From CAWCGU01 sp963795195 (GTDB taxonomy: Bacteria > Actinomycetota > Thermoleophilia > Solirubrobacterales > 70-9), in contig CAWCGU010000006.1 in the NCBI GenBank assembly GCA_963795195.1, forward strand, positions 930,001 to 994,000: 64,000 nucleotides of DNA, written 5' to 3'. Under the pieces are notes generated by a model that did no database searches, was not told where the DNA came from, and saw nothing but the letters and a program-made list of their open reading frames with translations. Every line of letters begins with the position of its first letter. The stretch's first letter is position 1. Of the stretch, positions 25,368-33,710 are shown one piece after another. A program made the position numbers and the translations under genes.

Positions 25368-25820
25368 CTACCTCGCTCAGCCCGGCGCCTTCGAGGGCCT
25401 CCGCTTGTTTGACGAACCACACGACGCGAACGACTTTCCCCTCGTGGATCGTCCAGATGGAGGGTGAACGGGTGCTCGACTTCGACTCCGCTCGCTCGCC
25501 CGCGTGCGTGCCGGTTTACAACCGAGACAACTGACCGGACGATCCTGTCACTCAGGAACTGCCATTGTCCACTTTCCCGGATGACGAGCACAAGGCTCGT
25601 CCCGGCGTCGAGGATCTCCTCGATCTCGAACTCGAAAATCGGACCAGCTCCCGACCCACTTGTAAAGAAGTCTCGTTGCGGCCTCCTTGCCGTGATAGAC
25701 GCCTGCTATGTCGAGGGCGCGTGCGGCGGTTCTGGAGGACGACTCATCGTTCAAACAGGTCCATCTCGGCCCTGGTAGGTGCGGGCCCCTCCGAACCAGT
25801 TCGGTGTGCCTCTCCGACAT
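25368..25820 (-). pseudogene. SnoaL-like gene, copy 2 of array, frameshifted
   Basis: It starts MSERHTELVRR and contains GVYHGKEAATRLLYKWVGSW, VLVIRESGQWQF, EVEHPFTLHL, then GKVVRVVWFVKQAEALEGAG in shifting frames. The usual stop after GLSE is lost by one inserted base. It is inactive as written. It abuts copy 1, with only 3 bp between its end and the next start. Confidence 0.55.
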
Positions 25821-25839
25821 TGCCCGCGCAGTATCTCGC

Positions 25840-26010
25840 TCAACTGCTCATCCCAGCGGCTTGAGGGCCGCGGATCGGAAGTGCCGGGGAATCGGCACCG
25901 CTCGACGTGTAAATGAAGTCGGGGTGCAGCATCGCGAGAAGTTCATCGATGTTCTCTTCGTTGAAGTGCTCGTACCAGCACCTCACGATCTCCACGTTCT
26001 GCTCAGAAAT
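25840..26010 (-). pseudogene. SnoaL-like gene, copy 3 of array, N-terminal fragment
   Basis: The 56-codon frame reads SEQNVEIVRCWYEHFNEENI and DELLAMLHPDFIYTSSG, the N-terminus of the same family, then stops. The codon at the ATG position is ATT. The C-terminal half is missing, apparently by deletion or fusion into copy 2. Confidence 0.5.
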
Positions 26011-26096
26011 AAGCCTTCACTAGGCGGGAGTCTCGCCTATTTCGTTCGTCGCGGGTGACGACCGTCAGGTCGTCATGACCACTCCTGCGACATCAC

Positions 26097-26495
26097 CTAC
26101 TCGCTCAGCCCGGCGGCTTCGAGGGCTTCGTGTTCGGTGGGGTAGTAGTCCTGCCGCACGATCTTCCCCTCAGCCACCTGGTAAACAAACCAGTAGACCG
26201 CTTCGGTTGAGGCCCCGCTCGTTTCCCCGCGTCCCGTTTGGCGGTTTCGAACAACGACGTGATCGCCCGTCTCGATGAACTCCTCTGCGGTCGCCGAGTA
26301 ATCGTCGAACGAAGAGGTGAACCGCGTAACCAATTCAAGGTAACCCTCCTTGCCCTGATACTCCGTTGTTCCTTCCATAGCGTTGTGGGCGCGGGTGACG
26401 ACGTGCTCGCTCAAGGTGTCGAGCATCCCGTTCAGGTCTCCACGTTCCCAGGCCTGCCAGAGGCGTCTCACAATCTCCACGTTCGCCTGCGACAT
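26097..26495 (-). CDS. SnoaL-like (NTF2-fold) protein, copy 4, intact
   Basis: The 132-residue product starts MSQANVEIVRRLWQAWERGD and ends EALEAAGLSE. It shows the full SnoaL layout: helix 1, a beta strand at EYQGKEGYLELVTRF, then AEEFIETGDHVVVRNRQTG and YWFVYQVAEGKIVRQDYY. No catalytic pair is certain, so it may be an isomerase, hydrolase or ligand-binding protein. It is one of only two intact members of the array and is separated by 3 bp from copy 5. Confidence 0.75.
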   Translation of the reverse strand: MSQANVEIVRRLWQAWERGDLNGMLDTLSEHVVTRAHNAMEGTTEYQGKEGYLELVTRFTSSFDDYSATAEEFIETGDHVVVRNRQTGRGETSGASTEAVYWFVYQVAEGKIVRQDYYPTEHEALEAAGLSE

Positions 26496-26498
26496 CGG

Positions 26499-26836
26499 CT
26501 ACTCGCTCAGCCCGGCGGCTTCGAGGGCTTCGGCGCGAGTTGCGAGCCACACCACCCGGACGATCTTGCCGTCGCTGATCGTCCACACAGCGGAGTGCTT
26601 CAACGAGAGCCGGGGGCCCCGCTCGCTCGCCCAGTGCCAGTGCTGGTCACGACGGAGACGACCTTATCGCCCGCGTCGATCAGCTCATCGCAGTGATCCT
26701 CAACGGACCTCCCGAGCGGGCCCTGCGAGAAATCCCACTCGACTTCGGGGTCATAGGCGGCGAGGACGGCCATGGGGTCGCCCTGGGCGATGGCCTCGTA
26801 AACCCCCCGCACGATCTCCACGTTCTCCCGCGACAT
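26499..26836 (-). pseudogene. SnoaL-like gene, copy 5 of array, deletion plus frameshift
   Basis: It starts MSRENVEIVRGVYEAIAQGD and continues DPEVEWDFSQGP, after which about 20 residues present in relatives are missing. The frame then shifts after GTGRAS, and ERGPRLSLKHSAVWTISDGK with VRVVWLATRAEALEAAGLSE follows one base off, ending at 26499. The first 78 codons remain open. Confidence 0.55.
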
Positions 26837-26839
26837 CGC

Positions 26840-27328
26840 CTACTCGCTCAGCCCGGCGGCTTCGAGGGCCTGTCGCCATCCGTCCTGCCAGAAGAGGACC
26901 TGGCGTTGGACCTTGCCGCCCGGCGAGAAGAACATAACCGTGCCAACGGACAACGTGACTGGAGCAGCGCTGATTTTTCCCATGGCGGCAAATTCAAACT
27001 CGAACACCAAGCGGTCACCGCCGTCAAGCACGCGCTTCACTGTGTAGCGCGGCTCGACAAAGTTCTCGTAGATGTCGCCGAAGAGGTCGTGCCACCCCTG
27101 GTGGCCCGAGTAGCGCTCGGCGAGTCCGAGCCCCTCGGTCCCGCTGAGCCGAAGATCCAACTCCGGCTCGTAGGTGAGCTGGGCGATCTCGACGTCCTTG
27201 CGTTCATGGGCATCGAAGCCACGCCGCATGAACCACTTCAAGATGCGTCGCCGCAGCGGGGACCCCGGAGGCATCTTTGCGAATCGGGCCACGGCGCGGC
27301 CAATCAGGAAAGGAGGGATGCGAAGCAC
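26840..27328 (-). CDS. SnoaL-like (NTF2-fold) protein, copy 6, intact
   Basis: A 162-residue protein with a basic N-terminal extension (MLRIPPFLIGRAVARFAKMP) not seen in the other copies, followed by a complete SnoaL-like domain: VEIAQLTYEPELDLRL, YSGHQGWHDLFGDIYENF, then DGGDRLVFEFEFAAMG and QALEAAGLSE at the end. The fragment GHQGWHDLF corresponds to the substrate-cavity helix of the family. It is the most upstream gene of the array. Confidence 0.72.
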   Translation of the reverse strand: MLRIPPFLIGRAVARFAKMPPGSPLRRRILKWFMRRGFDAHERKDVEIAQLTYEPELDLRLSGTEGLGLAERYSGHQGWHDLFGDIYENFVEPRYTVKRVLDGGDRLVFEFEFAAMGKISAAPVTLSVGTVMFFSPGGKVQRQVLFWQDGWRQALEAAGLSE

Positions 27329-27355
27329 GATGCGGTCCAGCCTGGGGCGGGGGCA

Positions 27356-27913
27356 TTAGGCGTGACCACGCGGGACTCCTGCGACATCGCCCGCGCAAAA
27401 TCTAGACTTCCGTGTGTAAGACGCAAGCTGATCGCCCTTGTAGTACGGCTGAATCGTGCAGCTGGCCTCACCCTCGCCAGTGTGCTCACAGGTCGCTTCG
27501 TAATCGCTGTAGGGATCATCGGCGGTGTAGCGGTAGTCGCTCTCAATCTCGTTGGCTATGACTTCCAAGTCAGCCTGAGTCACGTCCACTGGGGCCCCTT
27601 CCTCGATTCGGGCCTGCTCGGCAGCCCGTGCTAGTGCCGGGCAGCCCCGCCTAACAACCAGCGTGACCTCGCCAGTGCTTGCGCCTGCCTCAGGTTCCTG
27701 AGAGCAGACAGTCCAGTTGGTTTTGTCAATCACCCCGAATATCGCATCAGCCTCGACCTCGTGATCAAGGCCTTGTTTTTCGAGAACTGCTTGAGCGCGA
27801 TCAAGCCGCTGACCAAGAAGGTCAGGGGCGGGACCTTCTTCCCCGCCGCACGACCCGAAGGCCAACGCCGCTGCTAGCGCTGCTGCGCTGAACATTGCGT
27901 ACCGGGGCCTCAC
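27356..27913 (-). CDS. PASTA-domain lipoprotein
   Basis: GTG 27913 starts a lipoprotein signal (RYAMFSAAALAAALAFGSC, with Cys about residue 22). Residues about 30-92 form one PASTA domain: PDLLGQRLDRAQAVLEKQG, then CSQEPEAGASTGEVTLVVRR. PASTA domains usually bind muropeptides in Ser/Thr kinases and PBPs. The C-terminal half has four cysteines and a helix-rich segment and is not recognised. The final residues (AGDVAGVPRGHA) look less conserved and may be an altered end. It lies inside the att-flanked island. Confidence 0.65.
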   Translation of the reverse strand: MRPRYAMFSAAALAAALAFGSCGGEEGPAPDLLGQRLDRAQAVLEKQGLDHEVEADAIFGVIDKTNWTVCSQEPEAGASTGEVTLVVRRGCPALARAAEQARIEEGAPVDVTQADLEVIANEIESDYRYTADDPYSDYEATCEHTGEGEASCTIQPYYKGDQLASYTRKSRFCAGDVAGVPRGHA

Positions 27914-28052
27914 TCGGACATGAGACTAGGCCCTCTCCTCCACCTTTGGAGCCGACCCCTGAGAATCCCGAAACCAGCTCCGGTAGGAGAAAGGTAGGAT
28001 TTCGGGGATTTCCAGCGATACCGCGAGGCCAGAAACCGTCTATTTGCAGGAG

Positions 28053-28349
28053 TTAATACCCCAGCGCGAACTTCGCGTCCTCGGACATCATCTCCGGGGA
28101 CCACGGGGGCTCGAAGACCATCTTCGAATACACGCCGTCGACGCCGTCCAGCTCGGAGACGAACTCCTTGATCTGCTCGGAGACCTGGGGGCCGATCGGG
28201 CAGGCGGGGGTTGTCAGGCTGAAGGTGACGTGGACGTCGGCGTTCTCGAACTCGACGTCGTAGATCAGGCCGAGCGAGACGAAGTCGAGACCCAGCTCTG
28301 GGTCGATCACCTCTTCGAGCGCTTCCAGTACTTCCTCTTCGGTGGGCAT
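28053..28349 (-). CDS. DUF59/MIP18-family iron-sulfur assembly protein
   Basis: The 98-residue protein has the family core DPELGLDFVSLGLIYDVEF and LTTPACPIGPQVSEQI, with the conserved Cys of TPACPIG, and ends FEPPWSPEMMSEDAKFALGY. Relatives (SufT, PaaD, human CIAO2) act in Fe-S cluster assembly or metal-sulfur enzyme maturation. The last 13 codons and stop form the repeated sequence found twice more in this window, so the gene appears to be the integration target whose 3' end was rebuilt by the incoming element. It diverges from fxsA. Confidence 0.85.
   Translation of the reverse strand: MPTEEEVLEALEEVIDPELGLDFVSLGLIYDVEFENADVHVTFSLTTPACPIGPQVSEQIKEFVSELDGVDGVYSKMVFEPPWSPEMMSEDAKFALGY
28057..28096 (+). 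other. Attachment-site-like repeat, copy 3 (within the DUF59 gene)
   Basis: These 40 bp encode (minus strand) the C-terminal residues EMMSEDAKFALGY of the DUF59 protein and match copy 1 at 39 of 40 positions. It marks the gene-proximal border of the island, 6.25 kb from copy 1. Confidence 0.7.
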
Positions 28350-28371
28350 ACCTAGATCCTAGACAGCCCTT

Positions 28372-28423
28372 CGCCGAACGTCCCGCATACCGTCATAAAG
28401 GGGGAGCTTTGGGACGTTCGGCG
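28372..28423. promoter_or_regulatory. 13-bp perfect inverted repeat in a divergent promoter region
   Basis: CGCCGAACGTCCC (28372-28384) and GGGACGTTCGGCG (28411-28423) are exact reverse complements around 26 bp. The repeat fills most of the 102-bp gap between the divergent DUF59 and fxsA genes. It may be a pair of operator half-sites or a hairpin in both leaders. Confidence 0.5.
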
Positions 28424-28451
28424 GATTTCGTGCCCCAGGTACGCTTGGCGC

Positions 28452-28970
28452 GTGTTCCTGCTCCTGATCGTTTTCATCGTCGTGCCGATCTTGGAGCTCT
28501 TCGTGATCATCAAGGTCGGCGGCGCGATCGGCGTGCTGCCGACGATCGGGCTGCTGATCCTCGACAGCCTGGTCGGCGCCGCCCTGCTGCGCTCCCAGGG
28601 ACGCGCCGTCTGGGCACGCTTCAACGCGGCACTCGCCGAGAGCCGCGTCCCCGCCCGCGAGGTCTTCGACGGCGCGCTCGTGATCTTCGGCGCCGCGCTG
28701 CTGATGACGCCGGGATTCCTGACCGACATCCTCGGCCTGATCCTGCTGATCCCGCCGACGCGGGCCGTGGTCAGGGGGATCCTCTCGCGGACGTTCGCAG
28801 GCAGGATCGCGCGAGGCGGCAGCGCGGTGTTCTGGACCGTTCGCGGCGCAGCCGGCTCAGGCGGATCCCAGCCGGGCGGTCCGTCACCGCAGTCCCACGA
28901 CTACGAGGGGACCGCCCGCGACGTCACCGAACCACCCCGCGAACTTCCAGGCGGATCCAGCAATGGCTGA
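28452..28970 (+). CDS. fxsA: FxsA-family membrane protein
   Basis: The 172-residue protein starts at GTG and shows the FxsA core: FIVVPILELFVIIKVGGAIG, LDSLVGAALLRSQG, and LLMTPGFLTDILGLILLIPP, with three to four membrane segments in residues 1-110. FxsA in E. coli relieves F-exclusion of phage T7; its normal role is unclear. The C-terminal 50 residues are a Gly/Ser/Pro-rich tail. The stop overlaps the next ATG by 8 bp. Confidence 0.85.
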   Translation: MFLLLIVFIVVPILELFVIIKVGGAIGVLPTIGLLILDSLVGAALLRSQGRAVWARFNAALAESRVPAREVFDGALVIFGAALLMTPGFLTDILGLILLIPPTRAVVRGILSRTFAGRIARGGSAVFWTVRGAAGSGGSQPGGPSPQSHDYEGTARDVTEPPRELPGGSSNG

Positions 28971-29472
28971 CGTCATCGACCTCGCCTTCAGCTCACCCGA
29001 GGGCGAGACCTTCGGGCTGCAGTGGGACGAAGGCGCCTTCGGCGCGCTCGCCGACGGCGGGGCCGCCGGCTGGCAGCTGGTCGGCCAGGTGGACTGGGAT
29101 GAGCTCGAAGCGATCAAGGTGCTTTCGGCGCAGCTCGAGGACGGCCGCATCCTTGCGCTTGCGGCGGTGCGGCCGGTCGGCGCCGACGGGCACGAGGGCG
29201 AGGCGATCGCCGGCGTGGTCGGCACCGCCGACGGACTTCAGGGCTTCGTGGAGCTGCGGCTTTCGGCGCAGTACGACGAGCAGGGCTCCCCCGTGCGGAT
29301 CGGCCTCGAGCTCTACAGCGAGGATCAGCGGGAGATCCTGCGAGCCGCGGGCGACGCGATCGAGAGCTCGAGCGAGGTCGAGGGTGACATCCGCCACCTG
29401 CGCACCCGGCTCGACTTCCGCCTCGACGGAACATCCGGCGCCGGGACCTACGAAGTCCTCGCCAGGGAGTAG
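28963..29472 (+). CDS. Conserved-looking cytoplasmic protein, unknown
   Basis: A 169-residue protein whose ATG lies inside the end of fxsA. It has two halves of about 85 residues with alternating strands and helices (LQWDEGAFGALADGG; EAIAGVVGTADGLQGFVEL) and a strongly acidic composition. No domain is recognised. Overlap with fxsA and the 9-bp gap to the HAD gene indicate a three-gene operon. Confidence 0.6.
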   Translation: MADVIDLAFSSPEGETFGLQWDEGAFGALADGGAAGWQLVGQVDWDELEAIKVLSAQLEDGRILALAAVRPVGADGHEGEAIAGVVGTADGLQGFVELRLSAQYDEQGSPVRIGLELYSEDQREILRAAGDAIESSSEVEGDIRHLRTRLDFRLDGTSGAGTYEVLARE

Positions 29473-29481
29473 CTGCGGCCG

Positions 29482-30120
29482 ATGGCGATTCGGGCGGTGA
29501 TTTCAGACTTCGGCGGCGTGCTGACGACGCCGCTGCTGGGCTCGTTTATGGCCTTCCAGGACGAAAGCGGGATTTCGGCGGAATCGCTTGGCAAGGCGAT
29601 GCAGCGGATCCTCGAACGCGAGGGAACCCATCCCCTGTTCGAACTCGAGACCGGGCGCATCTCAGAGCCCGCCTTCCTCACAGACGTCAGCAACGAGCTC
29701 GAGACGGAGCTCGGCCACCGGCCGGAGATCCACCGCTTTCGCGAGGTCTACTTCGACGCGCTGGACCCGAACGAAGCGATGATCGAGCAGATGTGGAAGC
29801 TCAAGCACCGCGGCCTGCGGATGGCGCTGCTGACCAACAACGTCAAGGAGTGGGAGCCCTACTGGCGCCCGATGCTGCCGGTCGACGAGATCTTCGAGGT
29901 CGTCGTCGACTCAGGGTTCGTCGGGATGCGAAAGCCGGATCCCGAGATCTACGAACTGACCCTCGAGCGCCTGGGCGACGGCCTGGCGGCAAGCGACTGC
30001 CTGTTCGTCGACGACCTCGAGCACAACTGCGAGGCGGCGACGAGCGCTGGGAATGACCGCCGTGCACTTCCGCGAAAACGACCAGGCGATCGCAGAAATC
30101 GAGGCAGCGCTGTCGGCTGA
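29482..30120 (+). CDS. HAD-family hydrolase, frameshifted near its end
   Basis: HAD motifs are clear: motif I SDFGGVLTTP with the nucleophile Asp at about residue 9, motif II Thr in LLTNNVKEWEP, motif III Lys in MRKPDPEIYELTLERL, and motif IV FVDDLEHNCEAA. This is the class with a small helical cap, similar to epoxide-hydrolase N-terminal and phosphoglycolate-phosphatase-like members. From about 30045 the open frame becomes Arg-rich, whereas the adjacent frame reads GMTAVHFRENDQAIAEIEAAL, the expected last helix. A one-base shift near 30040-30050 is likely, and the true end is near 30120. Confidence 0.78.
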   Translation: MAIRAVISDFGGVLTTPLLGSFMAFQDESGISAESLGKAMQRILEREGTHPLFELETGRISEPAFLTDVSNELETELGHRPEIHRFREVYFDALDPNEAMIEQMWKLKHRGLRMALLTNNVKEWEPYWRPMLPVDEIFEVVVDSGFVGMRKPDPEIYELTLERLGDGLAASDCLFVDDLEHNCEAATSAGNDRRALPRKRPGDRRNRGSAVG

Positions 30121-30608
30121 AGGTGCGCCGTATCGCGCGGCTGGCTGTCCCAGCCGAGCCGGTCCCAGACGTAGAGCTCCATCGCCTCGGTGGCCAGCTC
30201 CATCAGCCGGGGCTCGGAGAGCCACTCCAGGACCGTCTCAAGCGCTCGCTCCTCGGTGACCCCGCGGTCGATCGCCTCCTCGCCGCGGAAACCTGCGGCG
30301 AGCTTCAGCGCCTCGCGCCGGTGTGTGCCGAGGGACGGGAAGACGCCCCGATCAGGAACTCGCGGTTCGGGAAGCGGGGTGCCGACGTCCATCGACGCGT
30401 GCCAGGCGGCCAGCATCGAGATGTCGTGCTCGTCCAGTTCGGAGAGCGCCTTGGCGTAGTGCGCCTCGAGCTCGTCGTCTGGGATCTCGTCGACCCAGGC
30501 GCGCACGGCCTCACCGAGCAGCTGGCGGCGCGCCTCGCGGCCGACGGAATCGGCCACGGCGCGGATGGCGTCGGCAGGCTCAATGAAGCAGAGTGTCATC
30601 GCGGGCAA
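29949..30608 (-). CDS. Unknown protein, C-terminal boundary uncertain
   Basis: Coding character is good from ATG 30608 to about 30110: FIEPADAIRAVADSVGREA, EIPDDELEAHYAKALSELDE, MLAAWHASMDVGTPLPEP, then LEWLSEPRLMELATEAMELY. These 165 residues look like a real, mainly helical soluble protein. Beyond DRLGWDSQPRDT the frame is antisense to the HAD gene and Arg/Ser-rich, so the true stop is probably near 30110 and lost by an indel. No family is recognised. It diverges from addB with a 124-bp gap. Confidence 0.5.
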   Translation of the reverse strand: MPAMTLCFIEPADAIRAVADSVGREARRQLLGEAVRAWVDEIPDDELEAHYAKALSELDEHDISMLAAWHASMDVGTPLPEPRVPDRGVFPSLGTHRREALKLAAGFRGEEAIDRGVTEERALETVLEWLSEPRLMELATEAMELYVWDRLGWDSQPRDTAHLQPTALPRFLRSPGRFRGSARRSFPALVAASQLCSRSSTNRQSLAARPSPRRSRVSS

Positions 30609-30732
30609 CGATAAAGACGCCCTCCGACGCCAAAACCAACCCGATAGGGCCGCTCCCTGCGTGATTCCGCGGCGCCGGAGCGCCGCCGTGTGCGTCAGAA
30701 GGGCGCGCCGGACCCCGACCTATGCTGGGTCA

Positions 30733-33710
30733 ATGCCCCTTTCTGTGATCTGCGGACCGCCTAACTCGGGGCGCGCCACCGAGATCCTCGAGCGCTTCAA
30801 GGCGGTTGCCGGGGCCGATCCCGTCCTGGTCGTGCCGACGCGCGACGACGTCGTTCGCTTCGAACGTGAGGCCGGAAACCTGCTCGGTGGCGCCGTCACG
30901 ACCTTTGCCGCGCTCTTCGGCGACGTCGCGCGGGCGACCGGAGCGAGCTCGGCCCCGCCGCTGAGCGCCGTGCAGCGGCTGGGGCTGATCCGCGAGGCGA
31001 TCTCCCGCACGCCGCTGCGCACGCTCGGCGACCTGGCGCCGTCCCGCGGGCTTCCCTCCGCGGTCGACCGGCTGCTGGATGAGCTGCAGGCGTCGGCCGT
31101 CGAACCAGAGCGCCTGGACGCCGGCCCCCACGAGCGCGACCTCGGCGCCATCTACGCCGCCTACCGCGACCTCTGCCGCGAGCACGGCCTCAGCGACGAG
31201 CACGACCGCGCCGCCGCCGCCATCTCCGAACTGCGACGCAACCCGGATGCCTGGGGACGGCGCCCGCTGCTCCTTCTACGGCTTCGACGACCTCACGCCC
31301 GAGCAGCTCGAGCTGCTGGGCGCGCTGTCCGGCGCAGCCGAGGTCACGGTGGCGGTCACCTACGAGGATCGCAACGCGCTGGCGGCGCGCTCGCGGCTGC
31401 TTGCCCAGCTGCGCGACCAGCTCGGAGGCACCGTCGAGGAACCGCTGGCGCCTGAGGACTCCTACACCGGCAGCCCCGTTCTTCGCCACCTCTCCCGCCG
31501 GCTCTTCGAGCCGGGCGCGTCGAAGGTCGCGCCCGACGACGGCCTCGAGCTGCTGGAGGCCGCGGGCATCCGCTCGGAGGCCGAGGCGATCGCCGCCGCC
31601 ATTGCCCGCCTGCTGGCCGACGGGGTAGCGCCTGAGGAGGTCGCGGTGGTGCTGCGCCAGCCGGATGCCGACGGGCCGCTCTTCGATCGTGTCTTCAGCC
31701 GGCTCGGCATCCCCGTGGCAACCGACGCGCGGGTGCCGCTCTCGCGCACGACCCTCGGAAACAGCCTCGCCGCGGCTCTGCGGGCCTGCTTTGAGACCAA
31801 GAGCGCCGCCGATGTGCTCGCCTTCCTGCGGGCTCCCGGCGGCGCCCCTGCCGAGAGCGTCGACTGGCTCGAGCGCACGATCCTCCAGAAGCGGCTTCGC
31901 AGCGCCGACGAGGCGCTCGAAGCCTGGGTCGATCGCGGCGCCAAGCGCCCCTGGGAGCTCGACGCGCTGCTCGAGGACGGGACGCGGCCGCAGCGGCTCG
32001 CCCGGCTAGCGCGGGTCGCGACCTCGCTCGGAGAACGTCCGCTGCGCCGCAGCGCCGCGCTCGTCGACGGCGCCGCGGCCCTGGAGCTTCGTGCCGCCGC
32101 CGTCGCCCGCCGCGCCTTCGAGGAGCTCGCCGAGCTCGGCGACGCCGCGCCCGAGCTGTCCGGGATCGGACGCCTGCTCGACGAGATCAGCGTGCCGCTT
32201 TCAGCCGGCCCGGCCGAGGGCAGGGTCAGGATCGTCGGCCCCTACCGGGTCCGGGCCGCGCGCGCCCGCCACCTGTTCGTCGCCTCGCTACAGGACGGCG
32301 TCTTCCCAGCCGCGGGGGAACCGGCCTCGCTGCTCGGCGAGGAGCGCCGCGAGGCCCTCGAACTGCCGGAGCGCCGAGCCCAGCTCGACGAGGAGCGCTA
32401 CCTCTTCCATGCCTGCGTCTCGCGTCCGACCGACTGCCTGCACCTGAGCGCCCGGCCGAGCGATGAGGACGGGCGCGCCTGCGTCGTCTCGCCGTTCCTC
32501 GATGACGTGCTCGACCTGCTCACGGAGCCTCCCCGCACGCTGCGCCGCGGCCTCGACAGCGTCTGCTTCGCGCCGGGCGACGCACCGACCGCGGCCGAGC
32601 TGGGCCGCGCCCTGGCGACGCTTTCGCCGCCGGACGCCCGAGACTGGGCAGGCGCCGTCTCGCTTGCCAGCCGAGATCGGCGAACCCGCGCTCGCCGCCG
32701 CCGCGCAGGCACGCGAGCTCGGCAGCGCGCTGCCCGGGCCGCTGCGCAACCCGCTGGTACTCGAGAAGCTCGAAGAGCGCCGCCGCTTCGGCGCCTCGAC
32801 GCTCGAGGAGTACGTCGGCTGCTCATACCGCTGGTTCGCTCGCCACGAGCTCTCGCCTCAGAGCCTCAAGCCCAGCCCGGACCCGCTCACCCAGGGGGGA
32901 ATCATGCACGAGGTGCTCCAGCGCCTCTACGCGGAGCAGCCGGGCGGGACCCCCCTTCCCCGGCCCGAAAACCTGCAGGGCTGGCTGGCCCGCGCCGGCG
33001 AGCTGGTCGTCGAGGAGGCCGCGGGACGCGGGCTGAGCGCGGACAGGGGTTTCGGCTCGCGCGTCTCGGTGGCGCGGATGACGGCGCTGATCCACGGGTT
33101 CCTGCGCCGCCAGTCGGAGCTGGAGACGACGCTCGCCCCCACTCCCGAACTGCTCGAGGCTTCGTTCGGCTTCGAGGAATCCGCCAAGCCCGCGCTCGAG
33201 CTCGGCGATTTCGAGCTCCACGGCAGCATCGACCGCATCGACGTCGAATCCGGGGCCGACGGAGGCGCCGCGCTGATTCAGGACTACAAGCTGGGCGCCA
33301 AGGTGACGCCGGCCGCGAGACTCGCCGAGGACGGCAAGCTGCAGATCCAGCTCTACGCGATCGCAGCGCGGGAGCTCTGGGGGCTGGCGCCGATCGGCAC
33401 CGTCTACCACCCGCTCGGCGCGCGCGGGACGGGCACGCGCGCCAGGGGCCTGCTGGCCGCCTCCGAGCGCGAGGCGCTGCTCGCCGGCGGCAACTACGTG
33501 CGCACCGACTTCCGCGAATCAGACGACTTCGACGAGGTGCTCGCGGCGGCGGCCGCGCGCGCGGCGGGCGTCGTCGCGGCGATGCGCGCCGGCGAAGTGC
33601 GCCGCCGTCCGCTCGGCGGCAAGTGCCCGACGTGGTGCAGCTACCAGCCGATCTGCCGCCAGGAGCGGGCCGTGCGCCCCGAGGACGCCGACGAGGAAGA
33701 GGGAGCGTGA
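30733..33710 (+). CDS. addB: AddB-like recombination nuclease subunit (two frameshifts)
   Basis: Three frames join to about 990 residues: 30733 to about 31262 (MPLSVICGPPNSGRATEILE, an ATPase-like N-terminus), about 31262 to 32665 (helicase-like core), and about 32665 to 33710. The last part has the PD-(D/E)xK nuclease (HGSIDRID, ALIQDYKLG) and an iron-sulfur staple with one Cys in YVGCSYRWF and three in CPTWCSYQPIC. This is the AddB/RexB architecture for double-strand break end processing. The breaks lie in GC-rich runs and all parts are well conserved, so assembly indels are more likely than gene loss. The stop overlaps addA. Confidence 0.75.
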
